Source: Collinsella aerofaciens
GTDB taxonomy: Bacteria > Actinomycetota > Coriobacteriia > Coriobacteriales > Coriobacteriaceae
Direction: 5' to 3'
Length of the DNA: 64,000 nt
Assembly: GCF_020181355.1 (NCBI RefSeq)
Contig: NZ_CP084004.1
Span: forward strand, 1,860,001 to 1,924,000
Positions 19,039 to 28,399 of this stretch are shown here, piece after piece. Position numbers and translations under genes: made by a program. Positions within the stretch are counted from its first letter, which is position 1. Every line of letters starts with the position of its first letter. The notes under the pieces are model-generated. The model ran no database searches. It worked only from the letters and a program-made list of their open reading frames with translations, and was not told the origin of the DNA.

Positions 19039-19077
19039 TGTTGCAATGAAAATGAGAATCAAGGACTAACTTTTGAG

Positions 19078-19746
19078 CAACGTCTTGATACCATTAAAAA
19101 TGCTCAAAATAATAAAGAGATTTTGAATAAAGAAATCTCTAATGACAGTTTTAAGTATGCGGATGGCACTTCCCCTGATTGGACGAAGTTGCTCAATAAA
19201 TACGATTCCATTATTAAAGACTGTCGTAATGCTCAAAATGATGAGTGGAATACTTCTGTAACTGACCATGTTAATTTTGATGTAAATTCTACTGAAGATA
19301 CTGACTCTCTCCAGCAGCATATTAATAGCCTCAATGGCCTTCTTAATGATATTTCTAATAAAGATAATCAGAAGCTTATTTTTGAAGATGCCAAAAAGGA
19401 TTCTAAGAAGTTCATTGATCAAATCAATGAACAGATTAGTCGTTATCAAACTCGTATTGATGATGTAAATAAGGCAAAAGCAGAGGCTGAGGCGAAGACT
19501 CAAGAGGAAGTGGCGCAGACTCAGCAGCAGGCTTCTCAGCAAAACAATTATTCCAACAATTCTTATAGCGGTAATAATTATTCTGGTGGAAGCGGCTATT
19601 CGGGAGGCTCCTCTAACGGCGGCGGCAAAGTAGTCATTAAAACTATGGATGTTTATGACGAAAATGGCAATTACGTGGGGTCTACTCATTGGTATAGCGA
19701 TGGTACCTGTGACGATCCCTATTCTGCTGGTATGGGCGGATTTTAA
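19078..19746 (+). pseudogene. membrane-anchored protein, C-terminal part after the IS30 element
   Basis: This is the 222-residue remainder of the gene started at 17177. It is a charged, coiled-coil-like extracellular domain rich in Asn, Asp and Lys (NAQNNKEILNKEISNDSF). A Gln/Asn/Ser/Gly/Tyr low-complexity stretch follows (SQQNNYSNNSYSGNNYSGGS), then a short C-terminal module (VVIKTMDVYDENGNYVGSTH). A downstream ATG at 19123 could produce a truncated cytoplasmic product without the membrane anchor, but no clear ribosome site is seen. Function unknown; a surface protein is likely from the layout. Confidence 0.75.
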
Positions 19747-19791
19747 AATATGCTAATTATTAAAAATTAATTAGCTACCTATAGCGTAAAG

Positions 19792-19829
19792 AAGCGGCCT
19801 CGCGATCGGGCTTGATCGCGGGGCCGCTT
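19792..19829 (-). terminator. terminator between the surface-protein gene and the zinc-ribbon gene
   Basis: AAGCGGCCTCGCGATC (19792-19807) pairs with GATCGCGGGGCCGCTT (19814-19829) with one mismatch. It lies between two converging genes and probably serves both. Confidence 0.75.
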
Positions 19830-19833
19830 GTCA

Positions 19834-20070
19834 CTAGTGGTTATGCGGGCAGTTGGCGCAGCAGCCACTGGTGGCGCTGGTGCTGGAGCCGCCACTGCGC
19901 TGGTCGGTGTTGTAGAAACCGCTGCCGTCGAACTTAATGCCGCTGGCCGAAAACGTCTTGGATGCCGGGGCACCGCAGCTAGGGCATACGACCTCGGGCG
20001 TCTCGGACATGGGGTGCTCAACCTCAAACACGTTGCCGCAGCTCGTGCACTTGTAATCGTAGCGCGCCAT
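19834..20070 (-). CDS. FmdB-family zinc-ribbon protein
   Basis: This is a 78-residue protein. It starts MARYDYKCTSCGNVFEVEH and continues with VVCPSCGAP, giving the two CxxC pairs of the FmdB/CxxC_CxxC_SSSS zinc ribbon. A Gly/Ser linker follows, then a second Cys/His cluster at the C-terminus (GCCANCPHNH). The family is a putative regulatory or chaperone-like small protein; its function is unsettled. GGAAGTATT precedes the ATG. It sits alone between terminators. Confidence 0.85.
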   Translation of the reverse strand: MARYDYKCTSCGNVFEVEHPMSETPEVVCPSCGAPASKTFSASGIKFDGSGFYNTDQRSGGSSTSATSGCCANCPHNH

Positions 20071-20092
20071 AATACTTCCTTTTCAGCACAAA

Positions 20093-20114
20093 GCGGGCAG
20101 ATCGCTCTGCCCGC
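20093..20114 (-). terminator. terminator after the amylase-glucanotransferase gene
   Basis: GCGGGCAG (20093-20100) pairs with CTGCCCGC (20107-20114), placed 45 bases beyond the stop at 20159 in the direction of transcription. Confidence 0.7.
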
Positions 20115-20158
20115 AAAAATTCAAACAGCTGTAACTGTACCCTATATCGGGGGTTTTA

Positions 20159-23100
20159 TCACGCTTCGCCCCAGAATCTATGGGTGCTGCGCAGGAGCTT
20201 CGCAGTTTTCTGTTCGGCCGCAGCAATGTCGGCCTCCTGCGCCTGCCATGTCCAGTTACCCGTGGCCACGCCCGGCACGTTCATACGTGCATCGTCGCCC
20301 AGCCCCAGCACGTCCTGCAGCGGCATCATAACGAGCGGAGCATCGCTGGCCAAGGCGTTGCCCATGAGCTCGCCTGCCAATGCAATGCCGCTCGGCTCGT
20401 CGCCGCCCGCAAAGGAGTGCGTGCACCAGCCGGCAAGCGTCGAGGTGTCGTGCGTCGAGGTGTACAGGATCTTGCCCGGCGTGGGATGAATTCCGCAGCG
20501 AACGTCGTAGTTGCTAAACTCCAGTACGTCCATGCCGGGGAAGCCACAGGTCGAAGCCATCGCGCGAACACCAGGCGTCAAATAGCCCAGGTCCTCGGCA
20601 ATAAAGTTGAGCGGACCCAGCTCGTCGTAGGCCGTCTGGAACAGGTCCTTGCCCGGACCAGCCAGCCAGCGACCTTCAGAACAGGCCTTGCCGGCGGGGA
20701 TGCTAAAGTAGCTGTGGAAACCCAGGAAGTGGTCCAGGCGCACGCGGTCGTAGAGTGCGAACGCACGGCGCAGGCGGTCGAGCCACCAGCGATAGCCATT
20801 CTCCTTCATGTGATCCCAGCGGAAGGTGGGGTTGCCCCAGACCTGGCCCTCGGGTGCAAAGTTGTCGGGCGGCGCCCCCGAAATCTCAATCGCCTTGCCG
20901 GTGTCGGACAGCCAGAAGTTTTCGGGCTCGCTCCACGCGTCGGCCGAATCGTCCGAGACATACATTGGGATATCGCCGATGACCTCGATGCCCTTCTTGT
21001 GTGCATAGTTCATAAGCTCGCACCAGGCAAGGTCAAAGCGATACTGCATGTACGCCTGCAGCTCGGCCTCGTCGTGGAATCGCTTGTCATCGATCAGGTA
21101 CTCGTTGTAGCGCGCGACATCCGCCGGCCAATCGTGGCGTGACAGTCCCTCAAAGTGCTTCTTTACCGCCATGTAGACGCAGTACTTCTCGAGCCAGTCG
21201 GCGTTGCGATGTTTAAACGCCGTGTACAGCGGGTCGGCATCCTCGCCGCCGCGGGCCTTCCAGGTGACGAAGTCGGCAGCCAGCTCCTCGTGGCCCTCGG
21301 GCAGCAGGTCGATATTGCCTGCAAAGGCCGAGGGGCCGGCGTAGGGGGAGCGGAAGAAGTCCGTGGGATTGACGGGCAGGACCTGCCAGTAACGCATGCC
21401 CATGGCGGCCAGATGGTCGATAAAGCGACGCGTGGGCGCACCGATTGTGCCGGGTTTGCCGTCATCGGTCGGCACCGAGGTGATGTGGCACACGACGCCC
21501 GCGCCGTGATCGAGCGGCTCCTGCAGGCGCTTCTCGGAATGGTGATAGATGATCGAAGAGCCCAACGGGTACAGGTCGAGCGTGACGGTACCGTTGTGGA
21601 TCTCGCACTCGTGGCCGCTGATAACGTCGCTTGCACATTCGCCGAGCGCTGGGATCGTCACGCAGTGCGAATTGCGCAGACTGCGGTTGATGATAACCGT
21701 CGCGGCCTCGCCGTCTTTGCCCGTGCGGGTGTAAGCCAAGACTTCGTCGTTGAGCGCAAAGGCCTTGATCTCGCCATCGACCATAAAGGGCAGCGCGCGG
21801 CGCACGGCAGACGCGTTCTTAACGATGGCCAGCGTGTCGAAGTCGTGGAGTTGGTCCTTGGTCGGCAGGGTACGGCGGTTGCCCGGGTCGGTGAGGCCCT
21901 CCAAGCCGTACTCATCGCCGTAATAGATTGAGGGTACGCCCGGGAAGGTCATCTGCATGAGCGTCGCCAACCAAAAACGGCTCTTGGCCAGGCCCATCGA
22001 GTTATCGTCCAGGCGCCATTTGCTGCGCTCGCTCTCGGGCAGCTGTGACTCGTCGGGGCCACCGCCGAGTACTGAGATGATGCGAGGACGGTCGTGGCTC
22101 GAAAGCAGATTGAGTGCGCAGGCCAGTGCCTCGCGCGGGTAGTTCTCGCGCAGGGTCTCGATGTCCTCGGCAGCCTGATATGCGTTCTTGTAGCCCATCA
22201 AAAAGCCGATGACCATGTCGCGGAAGGGGTAGTCCATGGCAGAGTCGAGCTCAGAACCCTGCAGATAGCGGCGTAGATGGCCATAGCTGATCTTGTTGGA
22301 GGCGTCTTCCCAGACTTCGCCGAGCAGCAGCGCATCGGGCTTTTCGGCGAGCACGGCCTTTTTGATCTCGGCCAGGAAGTCGTCGGAAAGCTCGTCGGCC
22401 ACGTCCAATCGCCAGCCGTGGGCACCGGCGCGCAGCCATTTGCGAATCACGCCGTCCTTGCCCAGGAGCTTCTCGCGCACCAGCTCGGAGCTCTCATTGA
22501 TGGCGGGCATGTTGCCCACGCCCCACCAGCAGTCATACGAACCGTCTTCATGGAAGTAAAACGCATCGCGCCACGGCGAGTCCTCGCTCTGCCAAGCACC
22601 GACGCCGGGATAATTGCCGTAGCGGTTAAAGTAGATCGAATCGTCGCCCGTGTGGTTGAAGACGCCGTCCAGGATGATAGAAATGCCGAGCTTCTCGGCC
22701 GCCTTGCACAGCTCCGTAAAGTCCTGCTCGGTGCCCAGAATCGGGTCGATCTTGGTGTAATCGGCCGTGTCGTAGCGGTGGTTGCTCGCGGCCTCAAAGA
22801 TGGGGTTGAGGTAGATGGCCGTAAAGCCTAGCTCGGCAATGCGGGGCAGGTCATTTTGGATACCCTTGAGCGAGCCGCCGTAAAAATCCCAGGTCTTGAT
22901 GGAGCCGTCTTCGGCACGCTCGTACTCGGGCGGCTCGTTCCAGTCCTCGACCATGCGGCGCTGGATTCCGTTGCGCGGTTTTTCGATCTCGGCCAGCGTA
23001 CGCTCGCGCCAATGCTCGTCGCGGGCATAGCGGTCGGGGAAGATCTGGTAGACCATGCCCCGCTCGTACCAGGTGGGACGGTTCTCGCGGTGCTTGTAGA

Positions 23101-23455
23101 CGGTAATCTGGAACGACGGGACCTCGGCGTAGTCGTAGGTCACACCCTCGCCGCCGGTGCGGCCCTGCGGTGCACCCAAGCGGACCTCGGGCTGGCCCTC
23201 GATATTGCAGATAAAGCTGTACCAGATAAGACAGGGCTCGGTACACTCCAGCTCGGCGGTAAATATGCCGTCGCCCTCGTGCGTCATGGGGTACAGAGAC
23301 TCACCGACTTCATCGACCCAGGTACGCAGGGTGAGCGTTGCCTGGTTGGGGTCGGCATCCTCCAGAATCACGGAGAGCGAAAGGGTAGTTCCTGTGGTCA
23401 CAGCGCCAAACGGAGTGCGAAACTGCGGCAGACGGCTGTTGTGTATCAATCTCAT
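20159..23455 (-). CDS. fused alpha-amylase (GH13) and 4-alpha-glucanotransferase (GH77)
   Basis: This 1098-residue cytoplasmic protein joins two enzymes of maltodextrin breakdown. Residues 1-120 resemble an N-terminal starch-binding domain of neopullulanase-like enzymes. Residues about 130-600 are a GH13 barrel: GVFNHTGDD, GWRLDVADEL (nucleophile Asp), LLGEVWEDA (acid Glu), and LLSSHDRPR (third Asp). From about residue 650 there is a MalQ-like GH77 domain: VLPVNPTDFFRSPYAGPSAF, EVIGDIPMYVSDD, VRLDHFLGF (nucleophile Asp), FIAEDLG (acid Glu), and STHDTSTLAGW. The join gives one protein that cuts and rearranges alpha-1,4-glucans. It lies downstream of the glycogen genes but after a terminator, with its own operator-like site. 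The start has no signal peptide. Confidence 0.93.
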   Translation of the reverse strand: MRLIHNSRLPQFRTPFGAVTTGTTLSLSVILEDADPNQATLTLRTWVDEVGESLYPMTHEGDGIFTAELECTEPCLIWYSFICNIEGQPEVRLGAPQGRTGGEGVTYDYAEVPSFQITVYKHRENRPTWYERGMVYQIFPDRYARDEHWRERTLAEIEKPRNGIQRRMVEDWNEPPEYERAEDGSIKTWDFYGGSLKGIQNDLPRIAELGFTAIYLNPIFEAASNHRYDTADYTKIDPILGTEQDFTELCKAAEKLGISIILDGVFNHTGDDSIYFNRYGNYPGVGAWQSEDSPWRDAFYFHEDGSYDCWWGVGNMPAINESSELVREKLLGKDGVIRKWLRAGAHGWRLDVADELSDDFLAEIKKAVLAEKPDALLLGEVWEDASNKISYGHLRRYLQGSELDSAMDYPFRDMVIGFLMGYKNAYQAAEDIETLRENYPREALACALNLLSSHDRPRIISVLGGGPDESQLPESERSKWRLDDNSMGLAKSRFWLATLMQMTFPGVPSIYYGDEYGLEGLTDPGNRRTLPTKDQLHDFDTLAIVKNASAVRRALPFMVDGEIKAFALNDEVLAYTRTGKDGEAATVIINRSLRNSHCVTIPALGECASDVISGHECEIHNGTVTLDLYPLGSSIIYHHSEKRLQEPLDHGAGVVCHITSVPTDDGKPGTIGAPTRRFIDHLAAMGMRYWQVLPVNPTDFFRSPYAGPSAFAGNIDLLPEGHEELAADFVTWKARGGEDADPLYTAFKHRNADWLEKYCVYMAVKKHFEGLSRHDWPADVARYNEYLIDDKRFHDEAELQAYMQYRFDLAWCELMNYAHKKGIEVIGDIPMYVSDDSADAWSEPENFWLSDTGKAIEISGAPPDNFAPEGQVWGNPTFRWDHMKENGYRWWLDRLRRAFALYDRVRLDHFLGFHSYFSIPAGKACSEGRWLAGPGKDLFQTAYDELGPLNFIAEDLGYLTPGVRAMASTCGFPGMDVLEFSNYDVRCGIHPTPGKILYTSTHDTSTLAGWCTHSFAGGDEPSGIALAGELMGNALASDAPLVMMPLQDVLGLGDDARMNVPGVATGNWTWQAQEADIAAAEQKTAKLLRSTHRFWGEA

Positions 23456-23582
23456 AGTACGGTCCAGTTCAATTGAATCATGGCCTGCTGGCCATGGGCT
23501 TTACGCACAGGATATAAGTATATCTGTTGTACACAGGCTGTATAAACAACATCCGTTTACCATCGGCGAACGGTTGTCCTAG

Positions 23583-23600
23583 AAAATCGTTTTACCAACT
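23583..23600. promoter_or_regulatory. LacI-type operator candidate before the amylase-glucanotransferase gene
   Basis: AAAATCGTTTTACCAACT is the reverse complement of AGTTGGTAAAACGATTTT. It resembles the near-palindromic TAAAACGTTTTTA site at 33462-33480. A second half-like site, GTTTACCATC, lies at about 23555-23564. LacI-family sugar regulators bind AAACGTTT-like centres; the assignment is inference. Confidence 0.45.
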
Positions 23601-23610
23601 ACCTACAGAG

Positions 23611-23637
23611 AAGGGGCGCCCGGTTGGAGCGCCCCTT
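23611..23637 (-). terminator. terminator after glgA
   Basis: AAGGGGCGC (23611-23619) pairs with GCGCCCCTT (23629-23637), 37 bases beyond the glgA stop on the minus strand. Confidence 0.75.
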
Positions 23638-23673
23638 GCTTAGGGTTTGATGAGGTTTTTGATCGTCTGTGGG

Positions 23674-25920
23674 CTAGCGGCGCTTGCGAGTAGCCGTTGC
23701 CTTGCGGACGGAGGTCTTCTTGGTCGGAGCCTTTTTCTCTGCCGGAGCGGCGGGGGAGACCGGAGTCTCCTTGGCAGGCTCGGGCTCGGGCTTGGCCTTT
23801 ACCTCGGTCTTGGCCTCCGCCTTGGGAGCAGCAGCCTTGGTCGTGGTCTTTTTGGCCGTCGTCGTAGAGCGCTTGCGCGTGGTGGTCTTGGTGGCCGGCT
23901 TGGCCTCGACGGTTGTCTCGGCCTTGGACTCGGCGGGCGTCTCCTCGACTTTGGCGGCCGGCTTTGCGGCTGCCTTGGTCGTGGCTGCCTTCGTGGTCGT
24001 CGACTTCGTATCCGTGGTCTTCTTGGCCGCCGTTGACTTCTTGGCGGTCATGGTCGCCTTCTTAGCAGCGGTCTTTGCCGGTACCTTGGCGGCCGGCTTG
24101 GCCTCAGCGACCTCAGCCTTTACCTCGGGAGCAGCCTCGGCCTCGGCGGCCTTCTTGGCGGCTGCGGTGGTGCGCTTGCGCGTGGTCGTTGTCTTGGTAG
24201 CGGTGGTTTTGGTTGCCGCCGCCTTTGTCGTCGTAACCTTCTTAGCGGTCGTCTTGCGGGTCGTGGTCTTCTTAGCTGCGGGTTTTGCAGCGGGCTTGAC
24301 CTCGGCCTCTGCCTCAGGAGCAATCTCAGCCTTCACCTCAGGCTCGGCCTTTGCGGGCTCAGCCTCAACCGGCTTCTCCTCGGCCTTGGGCTCCTCCGCG
24401 GCCACCGGCTCAGCAACAGCCTCAGACTCGTCGACAACTGCCGCCGGCCTCTCAATCTCCGGTTGCATAAAGAAGTACAGGTCCAGATACTTGTCGGCCG
24501 AGCGCGTCCAGCTAAAGTCCTGGCTCATGGCCTGCGTGACCAGCTGGTTCCAAGCGTCACGGTTATCCCAGAACAGGCGCGCCGCGCGGAACACCGCGTC
24601 ACCCATCTCGTCGCCGTTAAAGTTGCTAAACGAGAAGCCCGTGCCCTCGCCGGTAAACTCGTTGTACGGCTGCACGGTGTCCTTCAGGCCACCGGTCTCG
24701 CGCACGATGGGCAGGGTGCCGTAGCGCATGGCGATGATCTGCGACAGACCGCAAGGCTCAAACTTCGAAGGCATCAGGAACATATCGGCGGCGGCGTACA
24801 TGCGCTGCGACAGCGCCGGGTCAAATTCGATGCGTGCGGCCATGGTGCCGGGGTACTTGTCCTGGAAGTAGCGCAGGCCGTCCTCGTAGTCGCGGTCGCC
24901 GGTGCCCAGCACGGCCACCTGCACGCCGCCGGCCAAAATGCGGTCGAGCGCGTACATGACCAGGTCTAAGCCCTTCTGGCGCGTCAGGCGCGTGACCATC
25001 ACCATAAGCGGACGGTCGTCGCGAACCTCGAGCCCCAGCTCTTCCTGCAGCTTGGCCTTGCACACGGCCTTGCCGGAACGGTCGTCAACCGTGTAGTTGG
25101 CGGCAATGCGCTTGTCGGTTGCCGGGTCAAAGGCCGCCACGTCAATGCCGTTGAGGATGCCCTGCAGCGCGTAGGAGCGCTCGCGCAGCACGCCGTCCAG
25201 GCCCTCGCCAAACTCGGGCGTCTGGATCTCGCCCGCATAGGTGGGGCTCACCGTGGTGATGGCATCGGCATAGTGCAGTGCGCCCAGCATGTAGTTGATG
25301 CTGCAGGCGTCGCAGCGCAGCTGCGTAGCTGCTGCGGGAATATGTGCCACACCCAGGATGTCCTCCATCACGGTGTCGCTAAACTGGCCCTGGAACGCCA
25401 CGTTGTGGATCGAGAACACGGTCTTGACGCGGTCGTACAGCGGCAGGCCCTGGTAGAACTCGCGCAGGAACACGGGCGCCAGTGCCGTCTGCCAGTCGTT
25501 GCAGTGCAAAATGTCGCACTCAAAGCCCTCGGGCAGGTGCTGCAGGCTCTCGGTGATGGCCTTGGAGAAAAACGCAAAGCGCTCGCCGTCATCAAAGAAG
25601 CCGTACGGATAGTCGCGCGCAAAGTAGCGCTCGTTGTCCACGAACATATAGGTGACGCCGTCGCGCTCGAGCTTCTCCAACCCGCAGTACTCGTTGCGCC
25701 AGCCCAGGCTCACGTAAAAGTCGGCAAAATGCTCCATCTGCGCCTTGTACTCGTCCTTGATGGTGGCGTACTTGGGCACCATTACGATAACCTCGGCGCC
25801 GGCGCGCACGAGTGCTGCAGGCAGCGAGCCCGCCACGTCACCCAGGCCACCGGTCTTAACAAACGGTGCGCACTCGGCCGAAGCAAACACGATCTGCATC
25901 TTTTTGCTGGAATCTGCCAT
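23674..25920 (-). CDS. glgA: glycogen synthase with long Lys/Ala/Thr-rich C-terminal tail
   Basis: The first about 480 residues are a GT5 glycogen synthase that adds ADP-glucose to glycogen. They include FASAECAPFVKTGGLGDVAG (substrate loop with Lys-Thr-Gly-Gly), HCNDWQTAL, VTRLTRQKGLDLV, and FEPCGLSQIIAMRYGTLPIV. About 270 residues follow that are unlike any synthase: first acidic Glu/Ala/Pro-rich, then repeats of KTTT, KKAAT and TTRKRTT, ending KATATRKRR. This resembles histone H1-like DNA- or polyanion-binding tails. I start at 25920, where GGGAG lies 6 bases upstream. It is the last gene of the glgB-glgP-glgC-glgD-glgA series. GlgB has a similar but shorter tail. Confidence 0.93.
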   Translation of the reverse strand: MADSSKKMQIVFASAECAPFVKTGGLGDVAGSLPAALVRAGAEVIVMVPKYATIKDEYKAQMEHFADFYVSLGWRNEYCGLEKLERDGVTYMFVDNERYFARDYPYGFFDDGERFAFFSKAITESLQHLPEGFECDILHCNDWQTALAPVFLREFYQGLPLYDRVKTVFSIHNVAFQGQFSDTVMEDILGVAHIPAAATQLRCDACSINYMLGALHYADAITTVSPTYAGEIQTPEFGEGLDGVLRERSYALQGILNGIDVAAFDPATDKRIAANYTVDDRSGKAVCKAKLQEELGLEVRDDRPLMVMVTRLTRQKGLDLVMYALDRILAGGVQVAVLGTGDRDYEDGLRYFQDKYPGTMAARIEFDPALSQRMYAAADMFLMPSKFEPCGLSQIIAMRYGTLPIVRETGGLKDTVQPYNEFTGEGTGFSFSNFNGDEMGDAVFRAARLFWDNRDAWNQLVTQAMSQDFSWTRSADKYLDLYFFMQPEIERPAAVVDESEAVAEPVAAEEPKAEEKPVEAEPAKAEPEVKAEIAPEAEAEVKPAAKPAAKKTTTRKTTAKKVTTTKAAATKTTATKTTTTRKRTTAAAKKAAEAEAAPEVKAEVAEAKPAAKVPAKTAAKKATMTAKKSTAAKKTTDTKSTTTKAATTKAAAKPAAKVEETPAESKAETTVEAKPATKTTTRKRSTTTAKKTTTKAAAPKAEAKTEVKAKPEPEPAKETPVSPAAPAEKKAPTKKTSVRKATATRKRR

Positions 25921-25944
25921 ATTGTCTCCCATGTTGCAATTCGA

Positions 25945-25978
25945 GAATAGCCGCCTGGCGCTAACCGGGCGGCTATTC
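25945..25978 (-). terminator. stem-loop between glgD and glgA
   Basis: GAATAGCCGCC (25945-25955) pairs perfectly with GGCGGCTATTC (25968-25978). Lying in the 90-base gap before glgA, it may reduce readthrough from glgCD or protect mRNA ends. Confidence 0.6.
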
Positions 25979-26010
25979 TACATGTTACGAGCGATGTTGC
26001 GGTGCCAATG

Positions 26011-27138
26011 TTAACGTACGATGGTGGTGTCGGAAGTTAACGGAGCCTTGCCCAGCACCAGGATGTTCTCGGGCGTGCCGCGAAGCTCGGTGTTGGTGGG
26101 AACCACGTTGTTCTTGTCCAGGATGGCATTCTCGACGCGGGCGCCGCTCTTGATGATGCAGCTCTGGTTGATGATCGAGTTGGTCACCGAAGCGCCTTCC
26201 TCGACCACGACGCCGCGCGACAGGATCGAGTTACGCACGGTGCCCTTGATGATGCAGCCGGCCGAGATGATCGAGTTGCACGCGTGGCTGCCGGTCGCAT
26301 AGCGCGAAGGCGGCACGTCGTGAGCCTTGGTCAGGATCGGACGCTCGGGATCGAAGAGCTGATCGGCCACGGTCTGGTCGAGCAGGTCCATGCTGCGGCG
26401 ATACAGCGACTTCTCGCTAAACACGCCCACGACCTCGCCCTTGTACTCGTAGCTGCACACGTCGATGTTGCCAAAGTCGCCCTGGAGTGCCTCGAGCAGG
26501 TCCAGATAGTCGGCGGCCTGGTAATGGTCGATGATCTCGAGCAGCGTCTCGCGGTTGACGATGCAGCAGTCCATAGAGGCGTTGTCGCCGTACACGACGC
26601 CGGCGCTCACGCCCGTCAGGCGGCCGTTCTCGTTAATTTCGAGCTTGGTCTCGTCGTCGACGTTGCGCGTGGCCTTGCAGTACACCACGGTCATCTGGGC
26701 ACCGGAGTTCTCGTGCGCGTCGATGATGGTGTTGAGGTCCATATTAAAGATGATGTTGGTGCCCATCATCACAACATAGGGCTTGTCCGAGCGCTGGAAC
26801 AGCGTCTTGTTAGAGATGATGTCGCGCAGCAGGAAGCGCATGCCGCCCTTGGTGGTGCCATACGCGTTGCCGGGCACCATGAACAGACCGCCCTTCTTGC
26901 GGTCCAGGCCCCAGTCCTTGCCCGAGCCCACGTGGTCGATCAGCGAGCGGTAGTTGCCCGGCATGACGACGCCGACGGTCTTAATGCCGGCATTCATCAT
27001 GTTGGACAGCGGGAAGTCGATCAGGCGGTAGCGGCCCAAAAACGGAACGGACGCGATGGGGCGGTCCTTGAGCAGCACGCTGCCGTAGGTCGAAGAGTAG
27101 TTAGCGGTGATATAACCGATGGCCTTGCGATTGATCAT
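26011..27138 (-). CDS. glgD: GlgD-like subunit of glucose-1-phosphate adenylyltransferase
   Basis: This 375-residue paralogue of GlgC keeps the nucleotidyltransferase fold (RPIASVPFLGRYRLIDFPLS) and the C-terminal left-handed beta-helix (CIIKGTVRNSILSRGVVVEE). It lacks the catalytic GGxGxRL loop at its N-terminus, having ITANYSSTYGSVLL there instead. GlgD proteins act as regulatory partners of GlgC. I start at 27138, where AAGGGGGA is upstream and only 4 bases separate it from the glgC stop. Translation is probably coupled to glgC. Confidence 0.9.
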   Translation of the reverse strand: MINRKAIGYITANYSSTYGSVLLKDRPIASVPFLGRYRLIDFPLSNMMNAGIKTVGVVMPGNYRSLIDHVGSGKDWGLDRKKGGLFMVPGNAYGTTKGGMRFLLRDIISNKTLFQRSDKPYVVMMGTNIIFNMDLNTIIDAHENSGAQMTVVYCKATRNVDDETKLEINENGRLTGVSAGVVYGDNASMDCCIVNRETLLEIIDHYQAADYLDLLEALQGDFGNIDVCSYEYKGEVVGVFSEKSLYRRSMDLLDQTVADQLFDPERPILTKAHDVPPSRYATGSHACNSIISAGCIIKGTVRNSILSRGVVVEEGASVTNSIINQSCIIKSGARVENAILDKNNVVPTNTELRGTPENILVLGKAPLTSDTTIVR

Positions 27139-27142
27139 CGGA

Positions 27143-28291
27143 TCATTCCCCCTTCCCGATAACGACGTCATTTCCAACGACGGCCGTATCCTTGGTGGTA
27201 TCGACAGAGCCGAGCTTCACGCCCTCTTCGACCGTGGAGTTCTCGCCCAAAATTGCGCGGCAGATGTGCGCGCCGCTCTTAACGTGCGCACCCGGCAGCA
27301 GCACGGAGTCCTCGACAACGGCGCGCTCCTCGATGATGACATCGGTCGAAAGAATTGAGTGGCGAGCGGTACCGTAGATCTTGCAGCCGTTGGAGACCAG
27401 GCAGTCGTCCAAGCGGCCGTCCGGACCAATGTAGTGCGGCGGACGCGTGGTGATGTTGGACATGATGGGGAAGTGCTTGTCGAACAGATCGAACTCGGGG
27501 TTGTTGCCCAGCAGATCCATCGAGGTCTCGTGGAAGCTGGCGATGGTGCCAACGTCCTTCCAAAAGCCGTGGAACTCGTAGCTGTACAGGCGCTTGCCTT
27601 CGCCGAGCAGCTTGGGGATGATGTCCTTGCCAAAGTCGTGGCTCGAGCGCTGGTCCAGAGCGTCCTCCTCGAGCGCCTCGATCAGCACGTCGGCCGAGAA
27701 GATGTAGATGCCCATGGACGCGAGATTCGAATCGGGCTTATCGGGCTTCTCGGTGAACTTGGTGATGCGGCCGTCCTCGGGGTCGGTGGTCAGGATGCCA
27801 AAGCGGCTGGCCTCCTCCCACGGCACGGGCATAACGCTTACCGTGAGGTCGGCGTTGTTCTCAATGTGCGTCTTGAGCATCTTGCGGTAGTCCATGCGAT
27901 ACAGGTGATCGCCCGAAAGAATCAGGACGTACTTGGGGTCGTTGGCCTTGATGTAGTCGAGGTTCTGCGTAATGGCGTCTGCCGTGCCCGCATACCAGGC
28001 GCCGCCGGTCTGCGTCTCATACGGCGGCAGGATCGACACGCCGCCGTCGCGGCTGTCCAGATCCCATGCCTCGCCGGAGCCCACGTAGGCATGCAGCAGG
28101 TAGGGGCGATACTGCGTCAGAACGCCCACCGTGTCGATGCCCGAGTTGGAGCAGTTGGAGAGCGAGAAGTCGATAATGCGGAACTTGCCACCAAAGCTAA
28201 CCGCCGGCTTGGCGATCTTTTGGGTAAGTGCCCCCAATCGGCTGCCCTGTCCTCCTGCGAGGAGCATCGCGATGCATTCTTTCTTACTCAT
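27143..28291 (-). CDS. glgC: glucose-1-phosphate adenylyltransferase
   Basis: The 382-residue enzyme makes ADP-glucose, the committed donor for glycogen. It has [14 protein letters not shown] (nucleotide loop), [31 protein letters not shown] (catalytic Asp), FTEKPDKP and the C-terminal beta-helix with hexapeptide-like turns. GAAGGAGAAATCG precedes the ATG. It lies directly before glgD and after glgP. Regulation is expected to be allosteric by glycolytic intermediates. Confidence 0.95.
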   Translation of the reverse strand: MSKKECIAMLLAGGQGSRLGALTQKIAKPAVSFGGKFRIIDFSLSNCSNSGIDTVGVLTQYRPYLLHAYVGSGEAWDLDSRDGGVSILPPYETQTGGAWYAGTADAITQNLDYIKANDPKYVLILSGDHLYRMDYRKMLKTHIENNADLTVSVMPVPWEEASRFGILTTDPEDGRITKFTEKPDKPDSNLASMGIYIFSADVLIEALEEDALDQRSSHDFGKDIIPKLLGEGKRLYSYEFHGFWKDVGTIASFHETSMDLLGNNPEFDLFDKHFPIMSNITTRPPHYIGPDGRLDDCLVSNGCKIYGTARHSILSTDVIIEERAVVEDSVLLPGAHVKSGAHICRAILGENSTVEEGVKLGSVDTTKDTAVVGNDVVIGKGE

Positions 28292-28399
28292 CGATTTCTC
28301 CTTCTGTCATCGATGTTCCTAAACCCATTAGCAACGGGCGCGGCGCAACGTCACGCCCGTCGAGTAATGCCGTGCTGGCATAGGGGAGTTCGCGCGCCT

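Larger units (their letters stand above)
17444..19064. mobile_element. IS30-family insertion sequence, 1621 bp
   Basis: The ends are imperfect inverted repeats of about 29 bases. Read inward, both contain TTGATT, TCA and GCAACAGCC at matching places. Flanking 13-bp direct repeats ACTAACTTTTGAG at 17431-17443 and 19065-19077 mark the target duplication. One transposase gene lies on the minus strand. The copy GGACTCAGCGCAACG at 17624-17638 repeats one arm of a 42-bp palindrome at 18997-19038, so both ends hold the same subterminal motif, possibly transposase sites. The element looks complete and its insertion recent, since both duplications are identical. Confidence 0.9.

Noticed and set aside
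17628-19046. 472-codon frame overlapping the IS30 transposase
   Set aside because: Arg/Gly-rich text without motifs; the other minus-strand frame gives the complete transposase.
23674-24470. Tandem DNA repeat array in the glgA tail
   Set aside because: The protein repeats are irregular and the DNA has no constant unit, so it is listed as a low-complexity tail and not as a repeat array.
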